A DNA stretch of 14,168 nucleotides. Source: an uncultured Anaerolineae bacterium (GTDB taxonomy: Bacteria > Chloroflexota > Anaerolineae > B4-G1 > DUEL01). The notes below the pieces were generated by a model, which was not told the DNA's origin, made no database searches, and worked only from the letters and a program-made list of their open reading frames with translations. The stretch covers positions 1 through 14,168 of the forward strand of contig CALDFY010000299.1 of the NCBI GenBank assembly GCA_937942115.1, written 5' to 3'. How positions within the stretch are numbered: the first letter of the stretch is position 1; each line of letters begins with the position of its first letter. Made by a program: the position numbers and the translations under genes. Of this stretch, positions 1 through 6,821 are shown one piece after another.

Positions 1-3000
1 CCGCCGGTTCAGGGCATCATAGTAGAAGCAGATGGCCCAACCGCGCGCGTCCCGTTGTTTGGTCAGGTTCCCGGCGGCATCATAGCGGTACTCCCAGCGG
101 CCCATACTGGGGTCGTCCATCGCCGTCTTGCGCCCCAGGGGGTCGTAGTGCATCCGCGTGACGTTGCCCAGCGCGTCCCGCACGGCGATGAGGTTCCCTG
201 CTGCGTCGTACCAGTAGCGGGTCTCGGCCGGCGTCTCGCCCGAATCCCAGGTGGGCTGGCTGTAGGTCCCATAGTACTCCCGCACGGCGATCAGCCGCCC
301 CAGCCCATCCCGCTCATACTCGGTCTGGTGGCCCTCGGCGTCCAGGACCAACTCCCGCCCGTCCCGGTACGCCTTCCGCGTGACGCTCCCGTCCGGCGCG
401 GTCACCGCTACCACCCGCCCCAGGGCGTCGTAGCGGGTGACGGTCTTGGGACGGTTCCAGTTGGGGGGGATGTACACCCCGCCGGCCGCCGTGACCGTAT
501 ACGGGAGCGTGGTCATCACCGCCCGCCCCAGCGCGTCGTAGGCGATGTCCTGCACCACCAGCCAGTTGTTCTCCGCCTCCATCTGGGTCTGGATGGGGCG
601 GCCCAGGCCATCGTAGAAGGTCCAGGTGCGCTGGTACCTGGGGGTAGTGTACGGGTCGGTGCGTATCTCGGTGGTGATGGCCCAGGGGGCACTCAGGGCA
701 TTGCCGGTGGGGTAGGCGTAGCGGACTGCCGGGACGGACTCGCCGGGGTAGATCACGCCTGTCAAGCGTCCGAAGGAGTCGTAAGTGTAGCGGGTCGGGG
801 CGCCGTTGGCGTCGGTGATCACCATCGGTACACTCAGCCGCAGGTCCCACTGGGTGTATGTTGTCTGGGTCAGCGCGTTGGTGGTGGAGACCGGGTACTG
901 GTGGTAGACCGGGTCGTAGTCGGTGCGGGTGACGTGCCCCAGCGGGTCGGTAGTGGCGATGGGGTTCCCCCAGGGGTCGTACTGGGTGGTGGTCGTGACC
1001 CAGCCCCAGCCCGCCAGGCCACTCGTCACTGCTGTGAGGCTTCCGGTGATGGGGGCGGTGCCCCAGGGCTGGCCGTCGTAGGCATAGCGGGTCTGGCGCA
1101 GAGGAAGGCCCCCTTCTTTGGCCAGGAGCGTCTCTTGGAGAGGCGAAGAGACAACCCATCGGTTCTCATTCGGGATAAATTCCCGCAGAAGCACGCGCTC
1201 ATCCCCTCTCCGCGCAGTGTTCCCCTCATCCATCTCCATAATGCGGTTGCCATAGGAGTCATAAGCGTAGGAAATTGCCTGCTGAGCCACCGCGCCGCCG
1301 CTGAATTCTGTGGTCACCACCCGGTCCAGATGGGCGAAAGTCGCGCTGCCATAAGGGGAGTTCCCCCAGGCCATCTCCCGCTGCCGCAGCAGGACTCCGT
1401 CCGGCCCATATTCCTGAACCTGATACTCCAGCCCCAACCGCCAGGAATGGTGGTCGTCCACATAGAAGCGGTGGATTGTAATGGAGAGGGGATCACCGGA
1501 GTAGTCGTGCACCGTCTCCGTAACTGTGTCGTGGCCGACCAGGGGGCCATAGGGGCGAAGGAGCCGCCCCCGGCAAAGGATGCCCCCATTCGTGTAGTAG
1601 GGTTCCCCCGATGTCTGGTCGTAACAGCGGGTGCCGTAATTGAAGGTAATAAGGGCGGCAGGGCCGGGGTAGATGGGCCAGACCCGCTGTTCTCTCACCC
1701 GGTAGTTGTAAAAGAGCTGGTCACTATCAGCCCGGCCGTCCGACTCGTAAGTGAACTCTATCCGCGCCCCGAAGCCGTTCTTTACCCCCTTGAGGCGGGG
1801 GTAGGCAAACACTTCACATCGGTATTCCTCTTCAGGCGAACGGATGTTTCTACAATAATCGCAACTGGCACCGCACCACCCTTTATTGGGTAGCTCTTCA
1901 TATTCTAACTGGGTGGCTGGTAGAGCCTGCTGGCCGTTCCCATCCAGCACCCGGATCTCCTGGAGAACCCGCCGCTGACGGGAGGTTTCCTGATAGGAGA
2001 ACTGATAGATCCGAATCCTCTGCCCGGCGTTCCAGACTTCTATCTGCTGAAGTTGGCCCGGATCCCGGAAGATGGCTCCAGGTACCTCGCTGGAATCCGT
2101 GCTGATAAAAGAAATCCTCGTTCCCCATCCGCCCTGATGGAGGTTGTAGCGAATCTCAGCCGGGACACTGGCCCGATTGTCTGTATTACTCCCCCACTCG
2201 CGGTAACTCACCTCCAGCCGGTTTCCGTATACATCTTCAGCCCAGTCCAGCCGCCAGCGGTAGACTGCCCGAGCCGGATCCTGCTCCTGATTGTATACAT
2301 AAGGGAGCACCTGCTCAGAGTTCCAGGTATATCCCAGCCGGTAGGTGGTACCGTCAGGGGTACGGACCTGCCACCAAGATTTCTTCTCGTTAGGAGCCCC
2401 CTGATCTTTTTTGAAGAATTGGATCCAGAGATGCGGAGCGTCTTTCGCATAGTAACGGCCAGGAGCACCAGGTGGGGATTCAAGGGGTGGCTCAAGTTCA
2501 TAGGCTGTGCCATTTATCACCAGGAGAAACCGTTCCCCCAGGCAGATAGCAGGAGATTCGCCGGGCCAGCAGTATCGGGCTTCATCCCGCACAATGTCCA
2601 TCAGGTCCACCGACCAGCCGATACCCACCCAATCCTGGACCCAGGCCAGGATGCCGTCTACCCTCCGGCTGTTGTAGGAAAGGCGGACCGACGGCCGCAA
2701 ATTCCCTCGGGCAGGTGGAAGGTCCAACAAGTACTCGTACGTTGCACCGCCGCTGAACAGGTTCACCACAGGAGGGGTGTAGACCAGCCGCCAGCCTTCG
2801 TTCAGGGAATGGATGGTAGCCGTCGCTGTCTTCTTTGGTATCGCCAGCGGGCTCTGGAAGGTCGTCATCTTTTCCGGTTCCGGTAGCGGACTCTGGAAAG
2901 CCTCTGCCCTCCCGCTCCCCGGCTCCGAGAGTGGGGTTTGGAAAGTAGTGGTCGTAGCCAAAGCCCCGTCTGGCGCCGCCAACAGCTCAGGAATCTGGCC

Positions 3001-3063
3001 CAGCATCAGAGAAAGTGCCAGGGCCAGGTGAAGAATCTTTGTCCAGTTCTCTTTGCTCCCCAT
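1..3063 (-). CDS. Secreted RHS/YD-repeat protein with SpvB/TcdB-like N-terminal region, partial (C-terminus beyond left edge)
   Basis: I read one uninterrupted minus-strand frame from ATG at 3063 to base 1: 1021 codons, no stop. An in-frame TAG three codons upstream (3070-3072) makes this ATG the first possible start, although its ribosome site is weak. Residues 8-30 form a hydrophobic, signal-peptide-like segment. A short stretch with three FQ(S/T)PL motifs (residues 41-73) follows. Residues 124-154 (LSYNS at 128-132, GIGW at 147-150) resemble the N-terminal region of SpvB/TcdB-type proteins. From about residue 690 YD repeats appear, such as YDALGRV, DALGNVTR and YDPLGRK. In this family the YD repeats build a shell that encloses a variable C-terminal domain, often a toxin; that end lies outside the window. 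It begins 63 bases after rsmH on the same strand. The RHS class is certain; the role (toxin delivery, adhesion or surface protein) is not. Confidence 0.93.
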   Translation of the reverse strand, partial: MGSKENWTKILHLALALSLMLGQIPELLAAPDGALATTTTFQTPLSEPGSGRAEAFQSPLPEPEKMTTFQSPLAIPKKTATATIHSLNEGWRLVYTPPVVNLFSGGATYEYLLDLPPARGNLRPSVRLSYNSRRVDGILAWVQDWVGIGWSVDLMDIVRDEARYCWPGESPAICLGERFLLVINGTAYELEPPLESPPGAPGRYYAKDAPHLWIQFFKKDQGAPNEKKSWWQVRTPDGTTYRLGYTWNSEQVLPYVYNQEQDPARAVYRWRLDWAEDVYGNRLEVSYREWGSNTDNRASVPAEIRYNLHQGGWGTRISFISTDSSEVPGAIFRDPGQLQQIEVWNAGQRIRIYQFSYQETSRQRRVLQEIRVLDGNGQQALPATQLEYEELPNKGWCGASCDYCRNIRSPEEEYRCEVFAYPRLKGVKNGFGARIEFTYESDGRADSDQLFYNYRVREQRVWPIYPGPAALITFNYGTRCYDQTSGEPYYTNGGILCRGRLLRPYGPLVGHDTVTETVHDYSGDPLSITIHRFYVDDHHSWRLGLEYQVQEYGPDGVLLRQREMAWGNSPYGSATFAHLDRVVTTEFSGGAVAQQAISYAYDSYGNRIMEMDEGNTARRGDERVLLREFIPNENRWVVSSPLQETLLAKEGGLPLRQTRYAYDGQPWGTAPITGSLTAVTSGLAGWGWVTTTTQYDPWGNPIATTDPLGHVTRTDYDPVYHQYPVSTTNALTQTTYTQWDLRLSVPMVITDANGAPTRYTYDSFGRLTGVIYPGESVPAVRYAYPTGNALSAPWAITTEIRTDPYTTPRYQRTWTFYDGLGRPIQTQMEAENNWLVVQDIAYDALGRAVMTTLPYTVTAAGGVYIPPNWNRPKTVTRYDALGRVVAVTAPDGSVTRKAYRDGRELVLDAEGHQTEYERDGLGRLIAVREYYGTYSQPTWDSGETPAETRYWYDAAGNLIAVRDALGNVTRMHYDPLGRKTAMDDPSMGRWEYRYDAAGNLTKQRDARGWAICFYYDALNRR
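2845..2943 (-). repeat. Threefold FQ(S/T)PL peptide repeat near the RHS protein N-terminus
   Basis: Within the RHS reading frame, FQTPL (residues 41-45), FQSPL (56-60) and FQSPL (69-73) recur at 15- and 13-residue spacing. Each is followed by a Pro/Glu-rich spacer (SEP, PEP, AIP). The DNA shows matching imperfect direct repeats (TCTGGAAG or TTTGGAAA on the plus strand). The segment lies just after the predicted signal peptide and could be a linker or attachment segment. Its function is unknown. Confidence 0.6.
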
Positions 3064-3126
3064 AGGTTGCTATCTCGTCGGGGGTCACCGGGGGCACTTC
3101 ATGCCCTTCGGGTCTCTGGGCAATCT

Positions 3127-4053
3127 CTACCCGGCTAACCTCTCCCCCGCCCGCAGCCGGGCCGAACGGGCCCGGGGATTGGCGGCGACCTCCGCCGCAT
3201 CGGGCCGGACCGGCTTGGGAGTCAGCACCCGCACCTGCGCCCGATGCCCGCAGACGCAGACCGGAATCTCCGGCGGGCAGATGCAGTCCCGCGCTTCCCG
3301 ATGCAGAAACTGTTTGACAATACGGTCTTCCAGCGAATGGAAACTGATGACGACCAGCCGGCCACCGGGTCGGAGGGCCTCCAGCGCCTGCGGCAGCGCT
3401 GCTTCCAGCGCCTCCAGTTCCCGGTTGACCGCAATCCGCAGCGCCTGGAACGTCCGCGTGGCGGGGTGAATCCGCTCCCGCCGCCCCACCGTCCGCTCTA
3501 TCAGCGCAGCCAGTTCGGCCGTCCGGGAGATAGGGCGGGCGGCGACAATGGCCTCTGCGATCCGCCGCGCTTGCCTTTCCTCGCCATATCGGTACAATAA
3601 ATCTGTCAGTTCCCGGACCGATAACGTGTTGACCAGGTCGGCGGCCGTCAGCCCCTCCGAGGGGTCAAACCGCATATCCAGCGGGCCGTCCTGAGAAAAA
3701 GAAAACCCCCGGGTGGGGTCGGCCAGTTGAAGGGAGGAAAGCCCCAGGTCCAGCAGGACGCCGTCCGCCGGGAGGAAATCTGCGGCCAGGTGGATCAGGT
3801 CAGCGAAGGAGCCTCTGCGGAGGACGGCCCGGTCCCCATAGGGCGCCAGGCGCTCCCGGGCCACCTCCAGGGCCGCCGGGTCCCGGTCCAGGCCCAGCAG
3901 CCGACCGTCAGGGGCGGAGGCCGCCAGAATCGCCGCCGCGTGCCCCCCTCCGCCCACCGTCCCGTCAATGTAGACGCCGCCGGGCCGGACCTGCAAAAAA
4001 GAGAGCACCCCTTGTAAAAGGACGGGAATGTGAACCGGGGGGGTGGGTTCCAT
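3127..4053 (-). CDS. rsmH: 16S rRNA (cytosine-1402 N4)-methyltransferase RsmH (MraW)
   Basis: This enzyme methylates N4 of C1402 in 16S rRNA using S-adenosylmethionine. From ATG at 4053 it is 308 residues, normal for the family. Visible motifs are the SAM loop DGTVGGGGH (30-38), DRD (56-58), DLGLSS (102-107), the family block TRTFQALRIAVNREL (199-213), SFHSLEDR (237-244), a four-cysteine patch (C257, C259, C266, C268) and the tail NPRARSARLR. I chose 4053 because HIPVLL then starts at residue 8, as in homologues. The open frame continues upstream to ATGs at 4083 and 4134, but both would overlap mraZ. The start lies 8 bases after the mraZ stop with no good Shine-Dalgarno next to it, so translational coupling to mraZ is likely. 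The next gene is an RHS protein rather than ftsL or ftsI. Confidence 0.97.
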   Translation of the reverse strand: MEPTPPVHIPVLLQGVLSFLQVRPGGVYIDGTVGGGGHAAAILAASAPDGRLLGLDRDPAALEVARERLAPYGDRAVLRRGSFADLIHLAADFLPADGVLLDLGLSSLQLADPTRGFSFSQDGPLDMRFDPSEGLTAADLVNTLSVRELTDLLYRYGEERQARRIAEAIVAARPISRTAELAALIERTVGRRERIHPATRTFQALRIAVNRELEALEAALPQALEALRPGGRLVVISFHSLEDRIVKQFLHREARDCICPPEIPVCVCGHRAQVRVLTPKPVRPDAAEVAANPRARSARLRAGERLAG

Positions 4054-4061
4054 CGGGGAGG

Positions 4062-4490
4062 TTATACCCCCAGCGCGGCCCATCGCTCGGCGTTCCCTTC
4101 GTCCTGGGTCATCCGGGCCTGGACTTTGGCCCACTCTTCGGGATTCCAGAGTTCAATATACGTGTCGCAGCCGGCGATGACCACCTGTCCGTCCAGGCCG
4201 GCGTATTCTCGCAGCGATGGGGGGACGACGAAGCGGCCCTGCGAATCGGGTACGATGTCCACCGCGCCGGCGAAGACCAGCCGCCGCAGGTCCCGGGCGT
4301 CCCGGTCCATCATCGGGAGGGCGGAGATGCGCTCCCGATATGCCTGCCAGGTCTCCATAGGGTAGATGACCAGGCACCGGTCCACCCCTTTGGTGATGAC
4401 CATCCCACTGGCCAGGGCGTTGCGGAACTTCGCCGGGACCACCAGGCGGCCCTTGTCGTCTATGGTATGGATGTATTCGCCCAGGAACAT
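4062..4490 (-). CDS. mraZ: Transcriptional regulator MraZ
   Basis: MraZ is a ring-forming, AbrB-like DNA-binding protein that usually represses its own division/cell-wall operon. The 142-residue protein starts at MFLGEYIHTID and carries both copies of the family motif: DDKGRLVVPAKFR (11-23) and DSQGRFVVPPSLR (82-94). The frame is open upstream to an ATG at 4553, but only the ATG at 4490 gives the standard N-terminus. An AAAGGG purine stretch lies about 9 bases before it. It is the first gene of the unit, 8 bases before rsmH. A promoter and phased AAAGTGG boxes lie 60-110 bases upstream, consistent with autoregulation. Confidence 0.97.
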   Translation of the reverse strand: MFLGEYIHTIDDKGRLVVPAKFRNALASGMVITKGVDRCLVIYPMETWQAYRERISALPMMDRDARDLRRLVFAGAVDIVPDSQGRFVVPPSLREYAGLDGQVVIAGCDTYIELWNPEEWAKVQARMTQDEGNAERWAALGV

Positions 4491-4546
4491 TTGTTCTACC
4501 CTTTCCCCCACCGGCGCGGCGAAAAGAGGACAAAACAGGGGATTTC

Positions 4547-4586
4547 GTTCCACTTTGTGCCACTATGTGGCATTATACACCACTTT
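4547..4586 (-). promoter_or_regulatory. Phased MraZ-box-like repeats over the mraZ promoter
   Basis: Reading the minus strand in consecutive 10-base units from 4586 gives AAAGTGGTGT, ATAATGCCAC, ATAGTGGCAC and AAAGTGGAAC. Three units carry A(A/T)AGTGG; the second is degenerate where it forms the -10 element. MraZ operators in other bacteria are short direct repeats with a 10-bp period (AAAGTG type in Mollicutes, TGGG type in E. coli), so this is probably the autoregulatory operator. It covers the spacer, the -10 and the start point, which fits repression. Confidence 0.75.
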
Positions 4587-4600
4587 TTTCAATTTGTCCA
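4572..4600 (-). promoter_or_regulatory. Sigma70-type promoter of mraZ-rsmH
   Basis: On the minus strand TGGACA (4595-4600, five of six matches to the -35 consensus) is separated by exactly 17 bases from a perfect TATAAT (4572-4577). Initiation would fall near 4565, giving a leader of about 75 bases before the mraZ ATG. The region is locally AT-rich in a GC-rich window. Confidence 0.82.
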
Positions 4601-4717
4601 GTATCTGACGAAAATTTTAAGGTTTCTGTTCGGTCCTCACCTCTCCCCCGGCCCCCTGACAAGTGTAGGTTTTTCGGGGAGCGGGGGATGCCCATTCCGG
4701 CCCTCACCCCTCCCCCG

Positions 4718-4968
4718 CATATGCGTTAACTTAAGGGGCTGCGCCAGTTGGGTCGCCGCCTTGGGCGCTGACTGAAGCCAGCCTCTTTGGGCCTTCGGCC
4801 GGGTCCCTTCACTTCGTTCGCAACAAGGTCGGCCTTCGCCGACCTCTTGAGAAAGGCGTCAACGCAGGTTGACGCCCGGCGCGAAGCGTCCAGGGAGGCC
4901 GATTTCCAATCGGCGCCCGAGGTGGCGGGAAGCGGAGAGCCGAAGCCAGCCTTAAGTTAACGCTTATG
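4718..4968. mobile_element. MITE-like non-coding element with terminal inverted repeats
   Basis: The left end reads CATATGCGTTAACTTAAGG (4718-4736). The reverse complement of the right end (4950-4968) is CATAAGCGTTAACTTAAGG, which is 18 of 19 identical. The direct repeat CCCCTCCCCCG flanks it on both sides (4707-4717 and 4969-4979). Removing the element and one repeat copy restores a continuous C-rich repeat like those nearby. The interior has no convincing gene and several hairpins. The flank is C-rich and low in complexity, so the 11-bp duplication is suggestive rather than proven. The parent transposase family cannot be named from the sequence. Confidence 0.7.
4790..4914. repeat. Chain of four short hairpins inside the MITE-like element
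   Basis: Four separate perfect stems follow one another: GGCC/GGCC with a TTC loop (4790-4800); AGGTCGGC with loop CTTC (4826-4845, 8 bp); GGCGTCAAC with loop GCAG (4855-4876, 9 bp); and GCCGATT with loop TCC (4898-4914, 7 bp). A direct repeat GAAGCCAGCC (4774-4783 and 4942-4951) brackets them. They may give a structured RNA or may be the fold of the mobile element itself. Confidence 0.6.
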
Positions 4969-4985
4969 CCCCTCCCCCGACCTCA

Positions 4986-5016
4986 CCCCTCTCCCGAACG
5001 AAGTTCGGGAGAGGGG
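4986..5016. repeat. C-rich palindrome, copy A
   Basis: A perfect 14-bp stem (4986-4999 with 5003-5016) has the 3-base loop GAA; the core is CCCGAAC-GAA-GTTCGGG. It is preceded by CCTCACC. The same design occurs at 9496-9536 with paired changes near the loop, marking a dispersed palindromic repeat family. No T-run follows on either strand, so it is not a classical terminator. Confidence 0.75.
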
Positions 5017-5027
5017 AGAGGAAAAAT

Positions 5028-5075
5028 CCCCCCTTTCCCCAGAGCGGAGCGATGGGGAGAGGGGGGAAAGGGGGG
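5028..5075. repeat. C-rich inverted repeat with 13-bp stem
   Basis: CCCCCCTTTCCCC (5028-5040) pairs perfectly with 5063-5075 across a 22-base loop. A smaller CCCCA/TGGGG pairing is an alternative inside it. It lies 11 bases after the palindrome at 4986-5016 and belongs to the same low-complexity C-rich repeat cluster. Confidence 0.6.
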
Positions 5076-5145
5076 TGAGGGGCAAAGAAGCCCGTCGCCC
5101 GCCCAGAACGAGAGGGGCGTGAAAAAACCTCCACTTATGAGCCCC

Positions 5146-5194
5146 GGCCCCCCTCCCCGCTCCTGACAAAAGTCGGGAGAGGGGAGGGGGGGCC
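5146..5194. repeat. C-rich imperfect palindrome upstream of the hydrolase-like gene
   Basis: The arms 5146-5167 and 5172-5194 pair over about 22 bp with two mismatches (one becomes G-U in RNA) and one extra base, around an AAAA loop. It ends 40 bases before the ATG at 5235, so it would fall in the 5' leader or promoter region of that gene. I see no convincing -35/-10 pair between 4970 and 5234 on the plus strand. Confidence 0.6.
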
Positions 5195-5234
5195 ACCGAA
5201 GGCGGCGGGGGTGGAGTGAGGCAGAAAGGTCTGT

Positions 5235-6821
5235 ATGCCCGCCAACAGGATTCAGCGAGGGCGCTTCCTGTCCTTCCTTCTGGCCGCTATCTTTCTCCTG
5301 ATAGCACCGGCGGTCGGAACTGCCACCGCGCCCGACCCCCGCTTCGGCGTCGTCGCCGCCCACGAGGCCCCCTGGGCCGCCGCCGACCTGGGGGTTGGCT
5401 GGACCCTCATCCCCTTCCGCTGGGACCGCATCCAGCCCAACGGCCCCGCCGATTGGAACCCTCCCCTCTCCGATGACCAACTGGCCCTGGAGTTCGCCCT
5501 GGGCCGTCAGGTGGTGGGCGTGCTGACCGGCATCCCCCCATGGGCCGCTGACCCCGTCACCAGCCTGCCCCGGGGCCTGGAGACCGCCCCCGACGACCCC
5601 CAAAACCTCTGGGCAGTTTTTGTGGGGACGGTGGTCCGGCGGTACGCCGGTCGGATAGACCACTGGGTGGTCTGGGAAGGGCCGGACCGGCCGGAGAACT
5701 GGCCCGGGTCGGCCAGGGATTTCGCTGCCCTCCTGCGCGCGGCCTGGACGGCGGCCCGGCAGGCCAACTCCCGCGCCGTCCTCCACCTGGGCGCCGTCTC
5801 CCACTGGCCCGACGTCCTCCAGGGCAATCCCCCCTTCGTCCGTCGCCTGCTGGACGCGCTGGCGACCGATCCCCAGGCCCGCGCGCGGGGCTTCTACTTT
5901 GACGTTCTGACGCTGAGGGTTTCCGACCAGCCGGAGAGCCTCTACGACCTCGCCGTCTTTTACCGTCGCCTGCTGGGAGAGTACGGCATGCAGAGGGAGA
6001 TGTGGGTGGAAACCAGGAGTGCGGTGTCGGCGGATGGGGAAGGTGGACGGTCGCCGGAGGAACAGGCGGCCTTTCTCATCCAGGCGCTGACGCTGGGGAT
6101 TGCAGGCGGGGCCGAACGGGTGGCCGTCTACCGGATGGTGGATGGGGTGGGGGAGGCGTCGTACGGACTGATGGATGCGGACGGCGCTCCTCGCCCGGCC
6201 TTCGCGGCCTTCCAGCTGGCCGCGACGTATCTGGGGGGCTTCCGTTCGGCCCGATGGGAGCGGCGGGACGAGGTCAGCGTGGTGGTGGTGGACCGGGGGT
6301 CGCAGGTGACGACGGTCACGTGGGCCCGCACCCCCATCACCCAGACCCTGATGCTGCCGGCGCAGACGACGCGGGCGCTGCTGGTCAACGCGCGCGGCGA
6401 TGCCTGGATTGTCCACCCCGACCGGGGCTATTATTTCCTCACCCTCCCTGGATGTCCGGGGGAGGGGATATGCCTGGTGGGGGGGACGCCGCTGCTGCTG
6501 GTGGAGGAGAACGGCGCCGGGGCGGCGGCCGCTCCGCACCCTTCCCCCACCGCGCTGGGGGTGGAGTTGCCCCCTCCCCCCACCGCCACCCCCAGTCCGA
6601 CGCCGACCCCCATCCCGGCAGCGACGTTCACTCCCCCGCCCACACCGACGCCCTCGCCGACGGCTCCCCCCACTGCCGTCCCGACTCCCGCTCCTGCGGC
6701 CATGCCCCCGGCGACGGTCCCGGAACCCGTCTCTGCCCTTCTGGCCGGCGCGCTGCTGGGCGGGCTGGGCGTTGCTGGCCTGGCGGCGAACCGGAAGCCC
6801 CGGCGCAAGAAAAAAACGTAG
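5235..6821 (+). CDS. Exported glycoside-hydrolase-like (TIM-barrel) protein with Pro/Thr linker and C-terminal anchor
   Basis: This 528-residue protein starts at ATG 5235 with GAAAGGT 5-6 bases upstream. Residues 1-31 are a signal peptide. Residues 36-340 read like a barrel hydrolase of the broad GH5/GH39 type: FGVVAAHE, FRWDRIQPNGPADWN, GIPPWA, WVVWEGPD (144-151), MWVETRSA (256-263), and AERVAVYRMVDG (293-304). A Pro/Thr-rich linker spans about 435-495. VPEP (495-498), a hydrophobic segment (499-518) and RKPRRKKK follow, so the protein probably stays in the membrane or envelope. The usual acid/base motif W-N-E-P reads W-E-G-P here, while a possible nucleophile E259 remains, so activity is doubtful. 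The substrate is unknown. Its last lysine codons overlap the convergent hppA terminator. Confidence 0.82.
   Translation: MPANRIQRGRFLSFLLAAIFLLIAPAVGTATAPDPRFGVVAAHEAPWAAADLGVGWTLIPFRWDRIQPNGPADWNPPLSDDQLALEFALGRQVVGVLTGIPPWAADPVTSLPRGLETAPDDPQNLWAVFVGTVVRRYAGRIDHWVVWEGPDRPENWPGSARDFAALLRAAWTAARQANSRAVLHLGAVSHWPDVLQGNPPFVRRLLDALATDPQARARGFYFDVLTLRVSDQPESLYDLAVFYRRLLGEYGMQREMWVETRSAVSADGEGGRSPEEQAAFLIQALTLGIAGGAERVAVYRMVDGVGEASYGLMDADGAPRPAFAAFQLAATYLGGFRSARWERRDEVSVVVVDRGSQVTTVTWARTPITQTLMLPAQTTRALLVNARGDAWIVHPDRGYYFLTLPGCPGEGICLVGGTPLLLVEENGAGAAAAPHPSPTALGVELPPPPTATPSPTPTPIPAATFTPPPTPTPSPTAPPTAVPTPAPAAMPPATVPEPVSALLAGALLGGLGVAGLAANRKPRRKKKT

Noticed and set aside
55..1893. 612-codon plus-strand open frame (and the 277-codon one at 2053-2886)
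   Set aside because: It lies opposite the RHS gene. The minus-strand frame gives recognisable YD repeats throughout, while the plus-strand product is Val/Gly/Pro-rich and resembles no family; the repeat codons keep the opposite strand open.
3064..3126. Coding-like reading in the gap between rsmH and the RHS gene (EVPPVTPDEIATYGEQ in one minus-strand frame)
   Set aside because: The frame lacks a convincing start codon and ribosome site, overlaps both neighbours, and ends soon after. It might be a relic of a lost gene but cannot be supported.
4466..4775. 102-codon plus-strand frame over the mraZ promoter and part of the MITE-like element
   Set aside because: It crosses the mraZ start region, the promoter and a repeat boundary, with no ribosome site or family resemblance.
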